Below are positions 6,865-15,504 of a stretch of DNA of 64,000 bases, one piece after another. The DNA is from Deltaproteobacteria bacterium (GTDB lineage Bacteria; Myxococcota_A; UBA9160; UBA4427). Position 1 is the first letter of the stretch. Every line of letters starts with the position of its first letter. The stretch lies in NCBI GenBank assembly GCA_029261855.1, contig JAJDAN010000070.1:102250-166249 (forward strand). Direction: 5' to 3'. A program made the position numbers and the translations under genes. Below the pieces are notes generated by a model. The model was given only the letters and a program-made list of their open reading frames with translations. It searched no databases and was not told where the DNA came from.

Positions 6865-9705
6865 TCAGCTGCATCCGCTCGTGCTGCCACAGTTCGGGCA
6901 CTTGTAGCAGGCTCCGTTGCGGATCATGATCGAGCCGCAGTCCATGCACGACGGTGCATCCGCCTGATTGACGAAGCTGGAGTTCCCGGCATCGCCAACG
7001 GGACCCGACTTGCCACCCTGTACGCCGCTCTTGCGAAGCGGCGTCGGCTCCGAGACCCCTGCATCCGCGTCGGCCTCCTCGCCGGCCTCGATCTCGGTCA
7101 GCTCGTCCGCGATCTCGCTCTCGAGGTAGCGATTGCCCAGGTAGCGGAAGACGTAGTCCACGAGGGACTTCGCCATCGGGATCTCGCGGTTGTTGGTGAA
7201 GCCGGACGGCTCGAAGCGCGTATGGCTGAACTTGTCGACCAGCGCCTTGAGCGGGACCCCGTACTGCAGCGAGACGGACGTCATCGTCGCGATGGTGTCC
7301 ATCAACCCGGAGATCGTGCTGCCTTCCTTGGCCATGCGCAGGAAGATCTCGCCGGGCTTGCCGTCCTCGTAGAGGCCGATGGTGAGATATCCCTCGTGAC
7401 CCGCGATCGAGAACTTGTGGGTGAAGGCCATGCGTTCGTCCGGCAGCTTGCGGCGCAGGGGACGCGCTTCCTGCAGGTTGATCACCTGCGCTCCGCTCGA
7501 GGTTGCTGCGTCGCCCGAGGACCCGGCGTTCAGCGGCTGGGTGCGCTTGCTGCCGTCCCGATAGACCGCGAGGGCCTTCAGACCCAGCGCCCAGCCCATC
7601 GTGTACGCCTCCATGATGTCGTCGACGCTGGCGTCTTCCGGCATGTTCACCGTCTTGCTGATGGCACCCGACAGGAAGGGTTGGACGGCGCCCATCATCC
7701 GAACGTGACCCATCCAGTGGATCGACCGCGTTCCGTTCTGAGGTCGGAAAGCGCAGTCGAAGACCGGCAGGTGCTCGTCCTTGAGTTCCGGTGCGCCTTC
7801 GATCGTCTCCTCTTGCTCGATGTAGGCGGTGATCGCCTCGACCTGCTCGGGCGTGTAGCCGAGCCGGCGCAGCCCGATGGGCACCGTGCGATTCACCATC
7901 TTGAGGAAGCCGCCCCCGACGAGCTTCTTGTACTTCACCAGGGCGATGTCGGGCTCCACGCCGGTCGTATCGCAGTCCATCATGAACGCGATCGTCCCGG
8001 TCGGTGCCAGCACGGTGACCTGGCCGTTCTTGTACCCGTGCTTCTCGCCACAAGCGAGCGCCTCGGCCCACGACTCGGCTGACGCCGAGAGCAGACCCTC
8101 CGGCACGCCGTCGGCGGGCACCGCCTCCGCCGCCGCCTTGTGCATGCCGATCACCTCGAGGAAGGGCTTCCGGTTCGCCTTGTAGCGGGCGAAGGGCCCC
8201 ATGGCCGCGGCGATCTCGGCGCTGCTCAGATACGCCTGCCCGCACATCAGCGACGTGATCGCCGCCGACAGGTTGCGACCCCGATCCCCGTCATAGGGCT
8301 CGCCGAACGCCATCAGCAGCGCGCCGAGGTTCGCGTAGCCGAGACCCAGCGGGCGATACAGATGGCTGTTCTTGTCGATCTGCGCGGTCGGGTAGTCGGC
8401 GGGGTCGACCACGATCTCCTGGGCGAGGATGGTCAGCGCGACGGCGCGACGGAAATCCTCCACCTGGAACTCGGCCACCTCGCCCGAAACCGACGCGTCG
8501 GGGTTCGCCTTCAGGAAGGTCATGAGATTGAGGCTGGCCAGGTTGCAGGCCGTGTCGTCCAGGAACATGTACTCGGAGCAGGGGTTGCTCGAGTTGATGC
8601 GACCGGAGTTCTTGACCGGATTCCAGCGGTTGATGGTCGTGTCGTACTGGATGCCGGGATCGCCGCACACATGCGCCGCCTCGGCCATCTCGACCAGCAG
8701 CTCCTTGGCCTTGAAGGTGTCGACCTCGTCCCCCGTCGTGACCGCCTTCGTCGAGAAGTCGCGGTCGCGCTCGGCCGCGTGCATGAACTCGTCGGTGACA
8801 CGCACCGAGTGGTTGGCGTTCTGGAAGAAGATCGAGTCGTAGGCACCGCCCGGAACGTTGAAACCGCCGTCGTAGCCCGCGTCGATCAGCGACCAGGCCT
8901 TCTTCTCTTCGTCGGACTTCGAATGCACGAACTCGCGGATGTCCGGGTGGTCGACGTTGAGGATCACCATCTTGGCGGCCCGGCGCGTCTTGCCGCCAGA
9001 CTTGATCACGCCGGCGAAGGCGTCGAAGCCCTTCATGAAGGACACCGGCCCCGAAGCGACCCCGCCCCCGGCCAACAGCTCCTGGGACGAGCGGATCTTC
9101 GAGAGGTTCGAGCCCGTCCCCGAGCCGCCCTTGAAGAGCAGTGCCTCGGTCTTGGCGAGGGACATGATCGAGTCCATGGTGTCGTCGACCGAATTGATGA
9201 AGCACGCGCTCGCCTGCTGCGGCGTATCCGGCACGCCCAGGTTGAACCAGACCGGGCTGTTGAAGGCCATCTTCTGGTTGACGAGCAGATAGGTGAGCTC
9301 GTCGGCGAAGGTCTCTTCGTCCGCGGGCGACGCGAAGTAGCCGAGATCGCGGCCCCACTCGCTGATGCGTCCGACCACGCGACCGATCAACTGCTTCACG
9401 CTCGTCTCGCGCTGGGGCGTCCCGATGTGGCCGCGGAAGTACTTGGAGACGACGACGTTGGTCGCAAGCTGGGACCAGGACTTCGGGATCTCGCAGTCGA
9501 CCTGCTCGAAGACAGTCTCACCCTTCTCGTTTCCGATCCGGGCGGTGCGAAGCTCCCACTCGACGCTGTTGAACGGATCCTCGCCCTTGCGGGTGAAGTG
9601 TCGCGGAATGCGAAGCCCGGTGCGCGCGCTCGTCGTCTTTTTGGCCTTGCCCTCACCGTTCTTCACTGGCTTCCCCCCGGACTTCCCTGTTGGATCGCGC
9701 GCCAC
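6865..9705 (-). CDS. nrdJ: Adenosylcobalamin-dependent (class II) ribonucleoside-diphosphate reductase
   Basis: NrdJ reduces ribonucleotides to deoxyribonucleotides using adenosylcobalamin to form a thiyl radical, with or without oxygen. The 946-residue protein has the substrate motif FKGGSGTGSNLSKI (about 191-204). The active-site loop is NPCSE (374-378, radical-site Cys376 with Asn374 and Glu378), and the redox-cysteine partners are Cys168 and Cys387. The C-terminus is the zinc-ribbon/redox tail CMDCGSIMIRNGACYKCPNCGS. The start is GTG at 9705, giving a basic N-terminal tail. No nrdA/B or nrdD is in the window. The promoter appears to lie about 600 bp upstream, with NrdR-type boxes and a structured leader. 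Confidence 0.96.
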   Translation of the reverse strand: MARDPTGKSGGKPVKNGEGKAKKTTSARTGLRIPRHFTRKGEDPFNSVEWELRTARIGNEKGETVFEQVDCEIPKSWSQLATNVVVSKYFRGHIGTPQRETSVKQLIGRVVGRISEWGRDLGYFASPADEETFADELTYLLVNQKMAFNSPVWFNLGVPDTPQQASACFINSVDDTMDSIMSLAKTEALLFKGGSGTGSNLSKIRSSQELLAGGGVASGPVSFMKGFDAFAGVIKSGGKTRRAAKMVILNVDHPDIREFVHSKSDEEKKAWSLIDAGYDGGFNVPGGAYDSIFFQNANHSVRVTDEFMHAAERDRDFSTKAVTTGDEVDTFKAKELLVEMAEAAHVCGDPGIQYDTTINRWNPVKNSGRINSSNPCSEYMFLDDTACNLASLNLMTFLKANPDASVSGEVAEFQVEDFRRAVALTILAQEIVVDPADYPTAQIDKNSHLYRPLGLGYANLGALLMAFGEPYDGDRGRNLSAAITSLMCGQAYLSSAEIAAAMGPFARYKANRKPFLEVIGMHKAAAEAVPADGVPEGLLSASAESWAEALACGEKHGYKNGQVTVLAPTGTIAFMMDCDTTGVEPDIALVKYKKLVGGGFLKMVNRTVPIGLRRLGYTPEQVEAITAYIEQEETIEGAPELKDEHLPVFDCAFRPQNGTRSIHWMGHVRMMGAVQPFLSGAISKTVNMPEDASVDDIMEAYTMGWALGLKALAVYRDGSKRTQPLNAGSSGDAATSSGAQVINLQEARPLRRKLPDERMAFTHKFSIAGHEGYLTIGLYEDGKPGEIFLRMAKEGSTISGLMDTIATMTSVSLQYGVPLKALVDKFSHTRFEPSGFTNNREIPMAKSLVDYVFRYLGNRYLESEIADELTEIEAGEEADADAGVSEPTPLRKSGVQGGKSGPVGDAGNSSFVNQADAPSCMDCGSIMIRNGACYKCPNCGSTSGCS

Positions 9706-9876
9706 GCCGCGCGGTCCCTGTGAACTGTCGAACTGTCGAACTGAATCGGCTGACCCGATGATCTGGATCGAGGACGGCCGCTCAACGTACCGGGAGCGCC
9801 GGCGATCCGAAACGAACCCCCACCGAAAACACGGCGTTCGTTTCGAGAAAACGAAGAACCCGGAAGAACCGGCAAG

Positions 9877-9972
9877 AGCGCCCGCGGCTGGGCTTCAGAA
9901 AGCGCCCGCGGCCTCGCTCCAGAAAGCGCCCGCGGCGGCGCTTCCGAAAAAGCCCGCGGCCGGGCTTGGAGA
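9877..9972. repeat. Four tandem 24-bp hairpin units in the nrdJ leader
   Basis: Units begin at 9877, 9901, 9925 and 9949. Each has the core AGCGCCCGCGGC (the fourth reads AAAGCCCGCGGC) and a GC-rich complement that lets it fold back, for example AGCGCC...GGCGCT in unit three and AGCCC...GGGCT in unit four. The period is a multiple of three in all frames, so an 8-residue peptide repeat appears on both strands, but no start signal or codon bias supports translation. Confidence 0.85.
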
Positions 9973-10158
9973 GGAATCTGGACCGAGACACCGGCCTGGC
10001 GAAGGGCCGATCCGAACGGCGGGTTCGTTGTCTCGAGGCTTTGGATCAAGTGCGTGCTCGGTCTATTTCTTCGAGTCTGCTCGACTCTTCATTTCGTTCG
10101 GCTCTGTTTGGCTCTGTTCTCTCGGTTGTCCCGGAGATTGTTGGCCGCAGATGAGAGA

Positions 10159-10178
10159 GGCGCCGGTTTCCCGGCGCC
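10159..10178. other. Strong hairpin in nrdJ leader
   Basis: GGCGCCGG, a 4-nt loop, CCGGCGCC: a perfect 8-bp stem about 470 nt upstream of nrdJ. A second perfect 6-bp hairpin (CGCAAC-6-GTTGCG, 10231-10248) lies beside it. Between them, ACAGA and TCTGT segments can pair around an AGG...CCT core. Neither hairpin is followed by a clear U-tract on the minus strand. Confidence 0.6.
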
Positions 10179-10295
10179 CCCGAGTACAGATTCAGGTCCT
10201 CCACCCTTACTCTGTCTCGCGTCCCTCCCTCGCAACCGCCTAGTTGCGACCCCCCCAGGCTACAGAGAGAGACTTCACATCCCCGTACGCCCGGC

Positions 10296-10324
10296 ATTTT
10301 GCGTCCGGCCCCGGAACGAGTCAA
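10296..10324 (-). promoter_or_regulatory. Putative nrdJ promoter
   Basis: Read on the minus strand, TTGACT (10324-10319) is followed after 17 bases by CAAAAT (10301-10296), matching the -35 and -10 hexamers at five and four of six positions. Transcription would start near 10289, leaving a leader of about 580 nt before the nrdJ GTG. Confidence 0.5.
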
Positions 10325-10342
10325 TAGAAATCCGGGGCGCAG

Positions 10343-10390
10343 ACACAAAATCTTGGGTCTCTATCGGTAGCCGACCACAACCTGTTGAGT
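10343..10390 (-). promoter_or_regulatory. Pair of NrdR-box-like operators
   Basis: On the minus strand ACCCAAGATTTTGTGT (10358-10343) matches the NrdR consensus ACACWATATATWGTGT at 13 of 16 positions. A weaker copy, ACTCAACAGGTTGTGG (10390-10375), matches at 11. Their starts are 32 bp apart, about three helical turns, the spacing known for NrdR box pairs. NrdR is the ATP/dATP-sensing repressor of ribonucleotide reductase genes. They lie just upstream of the putative -35. Confidence 0.6.
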
Positions 10391-10545
10391 TTCGGGCCAC
10401 TTTGGGCAGGCGAGCGGCAGTGCATCCGCAGGATACCGCCCGAACCCACTGGAATCGGAACGGAAATCGGGATCCGGGCGGAATCCGGGTCGGATCGGGA
10501 TGGAACTGGGTTGGATGCCGGAACGGAAACGCCTCCGGCCGAGGG

Positions 10546-11247
10546 CTACTCGCCCCCGGGCAGGCCCGTCAGGCGGATCCCGAGGCCCTCGGGCGTCTTG
10601 TACCGGATGTTCAGCCCGATCAGCAGCGCCGTGATCTCTTCGACGATCCGGGCGTTGGCCAGCGGCCCGCCGTTGACGGCCCGCAGCCCCGGGATGAGGG
10701 GGCACAGGGCCATGACCCGCTCCCGCGGCGCCTTGGCGCCGGAGACGATCACGTCGCATTCGACGTCCTCGTCGAGGTGTTGAAGCCGGTGGGCGGATAC
10801 GTTCTGGAAGGCCGAGACCACCTCGACGCCTTCGGGCACGATCGAGGCCAGCAGCTCCGCGCACGACCCCTGCCAGATCCCCAGGGTGCGGACGGCGCCG
10901 TCCCCGATGGCTGCCGCCAGGGGGACCGCCATGGAAACGAGGACCTTGCCCGGTCCGAGCTGATCTCGGATGCCCTTGACCGTGGACGCGCTGTGCTCGA
11001 AGGGGACGGACAGGATCACGATCTCTGCGGCCGCGGCGGCACCGTCGTTGCCGAGCCCCACCACGTCCGCACCCGGGACGGCAGCCAGCACCTCCTTGGC
11101 GGCGTCCTCCGCTCGTTCGGGCTTGCGCGACCCGATCACGACGCGGCGGCCGGCCTTCGCAAAGCGAAGGGCAAGCCCCAGTCCCTGGTCTCCCGTGCCA
11201 CCGAGGATGGCAATCGCCTCGTTTTCGCTCGAGTTGTCATTCGGCAT
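10546..11247 (-). CDS. npdG: F420H2:NADP+ oxidoreductase (NpdG-type)
   Basis: This enzyme exchanges hydride between NADPH and the deazaflavin cofactor F420, linking F420 enzymes to the NADP pool. The 233-residue protein starts with a Rossmann motif (IAILGGTGDQGLGLALRFA, about 12-30) and the NADP-binding GSRKPERA. The family-typical KAPRERVMALCPLIPGLRAVNGGPLANARIVE block is near the C-terminus. The ATG at 11247 is followed by a short polar lead (PNDNSSENE). It is divergent from the DUF971 gene, with only 36 bp between their starts. Its presence implies F420 synthesis in this organism; the luciferase-like oxidoreductase at 51693 is a possible F420 user. Confidence 0.85.
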   Translation of the reverse strand: MPNDNSSENEAIAILGGTGDQGLGLALRFAKAGRRVVIGSRKPERAEDAAKEVLAAVPGADVVGLGNDGAAAAAEIVILSVPFEHSASTVKGIRDQLGPGKVLVSMAVPLAAAIGDGAVRTLGIWQGSCAELLASIVPEGVEVVSAFQNVSAHRLQHLDEDVECDVIVSGAKAPRERVMALCPLIPGLRAVNGGPLANARIVEEITALLIGLNIRYKTPEGLGIRLTGLPGGE

Positions 11248-11283
11248 GCGGACCACCTTAGCACCGCGGCTATCCTCGATAGC

Positions 11284-11598
11284 GTGAGCCAGGACCCCGC
11301 GACGACACCCACCGAGATTTCCCAGCATGGCCCGCGCGAGCTCGCCATCTCCTGGGGCGACGGCGCCCGCAGCGTGTATGCGGTGCGCGCGCTGCGCCTG
11401 GCGTGTGGCTGCGCGGCCTGCGTCGACGAGTGGACGGGCGAAGAGCAGCTCGACCCGGAGACCGTGCCCCAGGACGTGCACCCGCTGCGGATCGAACCCG
11501 TCGGCCGCTACGCGATCCAGATCGAATGGAGCGACGGTCACGCATCGGGTATCTATCCCTTCCGGCGACTCCGCGAGCTGGACAGAGAACACGCATGA
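11284..11598 (+). CDS. DUF971 domain protein
   Basis: A 104-residue protein made almost entirely of the DUF971 / gamma-butyrobetaine-hydroxylase-like N-terminal domain. Visible are AISWGDGARSVYAVRALRLACGCAAC (about 20-45) and the second half IQIEWSDGHASGIYPFRRLREL. The two neighbouring cysteines (CGCAAC) resemble the zinc-binding cysteines of the larger hydroxylases, but the catalytic dioxygenase domain is absent. Stand-alone DUF971 proteins are common and of uncertain role; some lie next to iron-sulfur or Mrp genes. The start is GTG 11284. The stop overlaps the next start (ATGA at 11595-11598), so it is translationally coupled to the phosphatase. Confidence 0.8.
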   Translation: MSQDPATTPTEISQHGPRELAISWGDGARSVYAVRALRLACGCAACVDEWTGEEQLDPETVPQDVHPLRIEPVGRYAIQIEWSDGHASGIYPFRRLRELDREHA

Positions 11599-12368
11599 GC
11601 AGCTTGTCTCGCGCAGAACTGGCTCAGGCCGCCCGCACCGCCGGCGTAGCAGCCGATCGCGCGCGCAAGGAGATCCTTCCGCGCTTTCGCGACGTCGCCG
11701 TCGAGATCAAGTCCGACGGCTCACCGGTCACCGAGGCCGACCGTGCCGCCGAGCGCGCGATTCGGTCGACGCTGCAGGAGTCCTATCCGGACTTCGGCAT
11801 CCTGGGCGAGGAGTACGGCGGGCAGGACGTGAAGCCCGACCGGCCGCACTGGGTGATCGACCCGATCGACGGGACCATCTGCTATTCGCGCGGCATCCCG
11901 CTCTTCTCGACGCTGATCGCACTGGTCGCCGACGGCGAGCCTGTGGTCGGTCTGATCGACCTGCCCGCCCTCGACGAACGCTACGTCGGCTTCGAGGGCG
12001 GCGGCTGCGAACGCAACGGCACGCCCGTGCGCGTGTCCGACGAGAAGGACCTCAGCCGCGCGATCGTGTCCCACGGCGATCCGTTCTGCTTCGATCGCGC
12101 CGGGCAGCGGGCCGCCTTCGAGCGCATGGCGCGCGAGATCCCGATGTTGCGCGGCTACACCGACGCCTTCGGTCACGCCCAGGTGCTCGCGGGCGGCGTC
12201 GACGTCATGGTCGATTTCGACCTGAACCCGTGGGACGCCGCGGCCACCGAAGTCCTGGTGCGCGAGGCCGGTGGTGACTGCATCGTGAGCCGGCAGGACA
12301 ACGGCAAGATCGGCCTCGTATTCGGAAGCCCGGCGCTGGTCGCGCAGCTTTCATCGTTCCTCGTGTGA
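11595..12368 (+). CDS. Inositol monophosphatase family, histidinol-phosphatase-like
   Basis: A 257-residue Mg-dependent phosphatase with the full active-site set: SPVTEAD (about 43-49), LGEEYGG, DPIDGT and NPWDAAATEVLVREAGG. Unlike the homologue at 4842, it keeps the Trp-Asp pair. The sequence resembles HisN, which dephosphorylates histidinol phosphate in histidine biosynthesis. The wider family also includes inositol phosphatases, and no his genes are nearby, so the substrate is open. It overlaps the upstream DUF971 gene by four bases. Confidence 0.85.
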   Translation: MSSLSRAELAQAARTAGVAADRARKEILPRFRDVAVEIKSDGSPVTEADRAAERAIRSTLQESYPDFGILGEEYGGQDVKPDRPHWVIDPIDGTICYSRGIPLFSTLIALVADGEPVVGLIDLPALDERYVGFEGGGCERNGTPVRVSDEKDLSRAIVSHGDPFCFDRAGQRAAFERMAREIPMLRGYTDAFGHAQVLAGGVDVMVDFDLNPWDAAATEVLVREAGGDCIVSRQDNGKIGLVFGSPALVAQLSSFLV

Positions 12369-12466
12369 GCGCGCGCTATCCTGCTGCGCCCCGAGGAACC
12401 TTCCCCGAACCTTCCCTCGGCCGAAGAATCTTGCTTCCCCGAAGCCCTGAAACGAGGACCGTACCG

Positions 12467-14116
12467 ATGAGCACCCCCCACGCCTCCCTCGCCGAAGCCC
12501 GCAGCCTGCTCGACGCGGCCTCCGCGCTCTACGACCGCTGCCTCGAGCGCGCGCAGTCGATCACCGAGAACGGGAAGAACATCGACGACCACCAGGTGCT
12601 GACCGAGCGCATCGCCTACGCGGCAACCGAGGTGCGCGCGGCACGCGAAGTTCTCGAGAACGCGGACGCGATCACCGCCGAGGGGCGGGGATCCGCCACC
12701 CTCGAGCGTCTCTGGGCGACGTCGGCCGCGGAGCTCGCCGGCAAGGTGCGCAACCGGCTCGAGCCCATCCTCGACGAGCTGGGCCTGGGCGAAGACACCC
12801 TCGAAGCCTGCTTCCCCGCGGAAGTCCGAGCACTGCTGCGCCGGGCGACGTCGGAATCGGTCTACCGCGCGATCGGGCAGCACGTCGCGGAGACGCGCGG
12901 CAGCAACGACACGCCCCTCGACGAGATGCACGAGCAGGTGCGCGACCAGGTGCGCGCCTTCGCCGCCGAAGAGGTCATGCCCCACGCCGAGCACATCCAC
13001 CGCACCGATGCGCTGGTGCCCGAAGACTTCATCACGAAAATGGCCGAGCTGGGCTTCTTCGGTTTGTCGGTCCCCGAGGAGTACGGCGGCGTCGAGATGG
13101 GCAACCTCGCCATGGTCCTCACCACCGAGGAGCTGTCGCGGGCGTCCCTGGCGGCCGCGGGCTCGCTGATCACACGTCCCGAGATCCTCACCAAGGCGCT
13201 GATGGGAGGCGGGACCGAAGAGCAGAAGCAGACCTGGTTGCCGCGGCTCGCCTCGGGCGAGGTGATGGTCGGCATCTCGGTCACCGAACCCGACTACGGC
13301 AGCGACGTCGCGTCCGTGAAGTGCCGAGCCGACCGCGGCGAGGTCGACGGTGAGGAAGGCTGGGTGATCAACGGCGCCAAGGCCTGGTGCACCTTCGCAG
13401 GCCGGGCCAACGTGCTCGCGGTGCTATGCCGCACGGACCCGGATCTGTCCAAGGGTCGACGCGGCCTGTCGCTGCTGATCGTGCCGAAGGAACCCGAGAC
13501 CGGTCACACCTTCGAGACCGTACAGCCCGGGGGAGGACGCGTGGTCGGCAAGGCCGACGCCACGCCGGGCTACCGCGGCATGCACTCGTTCACCCTGAAC
13601 TTCGAGAACTACTTCGTGCCCGCCGCGAATCTGGTCGGGCTCGAGGACGGCCTCGGCAAGGGCTTCTACCTGCAGATGGCCGGCTTCGCGGCGGGACGCC
13701 TGCAGACCGCGGGACGCGGCTGCGGCGTGGCCCAGGGCGCCCTCGAGGAGACCGCCAAGTACGTGGTCGACCGCAAGCAGTTCAGCCAGCCGCTCTCGGA
13801 TTTCCAGCTCACCCAGTTCAACCTGGGCCGCATGGCGACCGCCCTCGCCGGCGCACGCGCCATCACCTACCAGGCCTCGCGCGAGATGGACGAGAACGAA
13901 CGCGCCGCGGCACCCCTCGCCGCCCAGGCCAAGCTGCTCGCCTGCGACGTCGCCGTCGAGATGAGCCAGCTGGGCCAGCTGCTGCACGGCGGCTGGGGCT
14001 ACGCCGAGGAGTACCCGATCAGTCGCTACGTGGTGGACGCCCAGGTGCTGCCCATCTTCGAGGGCGTCAAGGCGATCCTCGAGCTGCGCGTCATCGGCGC
14101 AGCGCTGCTCGCCTAG
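12467..14116 (+). CDS. Acyl-CoA dehydrogenase with N-terminal extension (methylsuccinyl-CoA dehydrogenase-like)
   Basis: An FAD-dependent dehydrogenase of 549 residues. Residues 1-145 are a helical extension absent from ordinary 380-residue acyl-CoA dehydrogenases. Residues about 150-549 are the classical fold, with VTEPDYGSDVASVK and a C-terminal PIFEGVKAILELRV in which the Glu of FEG is the position of the catalytic base. Length and architecture match (2S)-methylsuccinyl-CoA dehydrogenase of the ethylmalonyl-CoA pathway, but no ccr/ecm genes are near, so another acyl-CoA substrate is possible. ATG 12467 follows GAGGA at eight bases. Electrons would go via ETF to the ETF-QO at 3137. Confidence 0.82.
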   Translation: MSTPHASLAEARSLLDAASALYDRCLERAQSITENGKNIDDHQVLTERIAYAATEVRAAREVLENADAITAEGRGSATLERLWATSAAELAGKVRNRLEPILDELGLGEDTLEACFPAEVRALLRRATSESVYRAIGQHVAETRGSNDTPLDEMHEQVRDQVRAFAAEEVMPHAEHIHRTDALVPEDFITKMAELGFFGLSVPEEYGGVEMGNLAMVLTTEELSRASLAAAGSLITRPEILTKALMGGGTEEQKQTWLPRLASGEVMVGISVTEPDYGSDVASVKCRADRGEVDGEEGWVINGAKAWCTFAGRANVLAVLCRTDPDLSKGRRGLSLLIVPKEPETGHTFETVQPGGGRVVGKADATPGYRGMHSFTLNFENYFVPAANLVGLEDGLGKGFYLQMAGFAAGRLQTAGRGCGVAQGALEETAKYVVDRKQFSQPLSDFQLTQFNLGRMATALAGARAITYQASREMDENERAAAPLAAQAKLLACDVAVEMSQLGQLLHGGWGYAEEYPISRYVVDAQVLPIFEGVKAILELRVIGAALLA

Positions 14117-14137
14117 ACACAGGTCACAGGCGGCTGC

Positions 14138-15442
14138 TCAGTCCTCGGACAGGAACGCCTTCAGGACCTGGATCATCGGCGCCACGTCTGCGGCGCCGGC
14201 CATCTCCCGACAGCTGTGCATCGACAGCATGGGGTTGCCGACGTCGACGGTCCGCACGCCGAGGCGGGCGGCGGTGATGGGACCGATCGTCGATCCGCAC
14301 GCGAGATCGCTCCGCACGACGAAGTACTGGGGCTCGATCTCGTTGTCCGCGCAAAGGGACGCAAAGAAGCCGCTGGTGGTGGCGTCGGTCGCGTAGGCCT
14401 GGTTGGCGTTGATCTTGATCACCGGCCCTCTCCCGATCACGGGGGTGTGGCCCGCCTCGTGCCGGTCGGAATAGTTCGGATGCACGGCGTGGGCCATGTC
14501 GGCCGAGACCAGGGTGGACGATGCCAGGGCCCGCGCGAGGCCCTGGGGCTCGCCACCCTTGAAGCCCGTCACGACGCGATCGAGACCCTCGGCGAGCAGA
14601 GTCCCGGCGGCACCCGTGGCGCTGCGGCTGCCCACCTCTTCGTGGTCGTACAGCACGACCACCCGCGTGAACGCCGGCAGCCTGTCTTCGCCCGACTGCA
14701 GCAGCGCGGTCAGGCCGGCGTGACAGGAGGCCAGGTTGTCGAGTCGCGGTGCGTGGATGAACTCACCGCGCGCCCCCGAAACCCCCGAGGACTGGGTGTC
14801 GTAGGCCATCAGATCGAAGGCCAGAACCTTTTCGGGCGGGAAGTCCGAGATGCCCTGGGCGCGCAGCTCGATGGCGACGAGATCGCGCAGCTCGGGTCCG
14901 TCCTCGAGACCGATCACCGGCGCCAGATGCTGTTGGGCGTTGACCTTCAGTCCCTCCGTCCCGATCTCGCGATTCAGGTGGATGGCGAGATTCGGCACGC
15001 GCATCAGGGGACGGCCGAAGTCGAGCAGCAGGGTTTCGACCCCGGCCCGGCTCTGCACCGTGACACGGCCGGCCAGGGACAGATCGCGGTCGAACCAGGT
15101 GTGCAACAGGACGCCGCCGTAGGGCTCGACGGCGAGCTGGCGATAGCCGTTCTGAACGACATCCGGGAGCGGCTTCAGACGGAGATTCGGTGAGTCCGTG
15201 TGGGCGCCGATGATGCGGAAGCCCGCGTCCGCCGGCGATTCGGTGCCCACCTCGAAGGCCAGCAGGCTGCCTTCGTTGCGCACCACGTAGTGCCGGCCAC
15301 CGGGCTCGAGGGCCCACAGCTCGTTCTCGGCCAGGCTTCGATATCCGCTCTGCTCGAGCCGATGAATGGACTCGGCGACGGCGTGATAGGGCGTCGGCGA
15401 CAGATCGATGTACGCCAGCAGGTCGGCCACGAACTCGGACAT
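14138..15442 (-). CDS. M18 family aminopeptidase
   Basis: A cytosolic di-zinc aminopeptidase of 434 residues, equal to the usual bacterial ApeB length. Metal and catalytic motifs are present in order: GAHTDSPNLRLKP (about 79-91), YDHEEVGSRSATGAAG, SADMAHAVHPNY and, near the end, MLSMHSCREMAG. M18 enzymes form large tetrahedral dodecamers and remove N-terminal, often acidic, residues. It is convergent with the acyl-CoA dehydrogenase (21-bp gap). The PEP-CTERM gene lies 62 bp upstream on the same strand. Confidence 0.93.
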   Translation of the reverse strand: MSEFVADLLAYIDLSPTPYHAVAESIHRLEQSGYRSLAENELWALEPGGRHYVVRNEGSLLAFEVGTESPADAGFRIIGAHTDSPNLRLKPLPDVVQNGYRQLAVEPYGGVLLHTWFDRDLSLAGRVTVQSRAGVETLLLDFGRPLMRVPNLAIHLNREIGTEGLKVNAQQHLAPVIGLEDGPELRDLVAIELRAQGISDFPPEKVLAFDLMAYDTQSSGVSGARGEFIHAPRLDNLASCHAGLTALLQSGEDRLPAFTRVVVLYDHEEVGSRSATGAAGTLLAEGLDRVVTGFKGGEPQGLARALASSTLVSADMAHAVHPNYSDRHEAGHTPVIGRGPVIKINANQAYATDATTSGFFASLCADNEIEPQYFVVRSDLACGSTIGPITAARLGVRTVDVGNPMLSMHSCREMAGAADVAPMIQVLKAFLSED

Positions 15443-15504
15443 GTCGCGAGGATAGCCCCGTGGCGCAGAAAGGCCGCGTGGCCGAACCCGGTGGCGTGTC
15501 GGGG

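Larger units (their letters stand above)
9706..10545. other. 840-bp region with no gene: nrdJ promoter and long leader
   Basis: No frame here codes for a convincing protein, although several stay open because of GC content. On the minus strand, from right to left, it holds a degenerate GGAATCGG-type stretch (10410-10545), two NrdR-like boxes (10343-10390), a -35/-10-like pair (10296-10324), two strong hairpins (10231-10248 and 10159-10178), four 24-bp repeats (9877-9972) and a triple TCGAACTG repeat just before the nrdJ start (about 9723-9742). I looked for a cobalamin aptamer on this strand and did not find the GCCACTG box or the GGTG/AATCC core. Confidence 0.7.

Noticed and set aside
8140..9723. 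527-codon plus-strand frame opposite nrdJ
   Set aside because: Antisense shadow of a conserved enzyme; composition is Arg/His/Val-rich with no domain.
9877..9972. 24-bp repeats as a CRISPR array
   Set aside because: The units are directly adjacent with no unique spacers, and no cas genes are present.
9663..10049. Open frame of 128 codons on the minus strand upstream of nrdJ as a repeat-containing leader protein
   Set aside because: It starts with TTG without a ribosome-binding site and overlaps nrdJ out of frame. All frames stay open here because of GC content and the 24-bp period.
9706..10545. Cobalamin riboswitch upstream of nrdJ
   Set aside because: On the minus strand there is no GCCACTG box and no GGTG/AATCC core. 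The structured elements differ from the aptamer seen at 30583.
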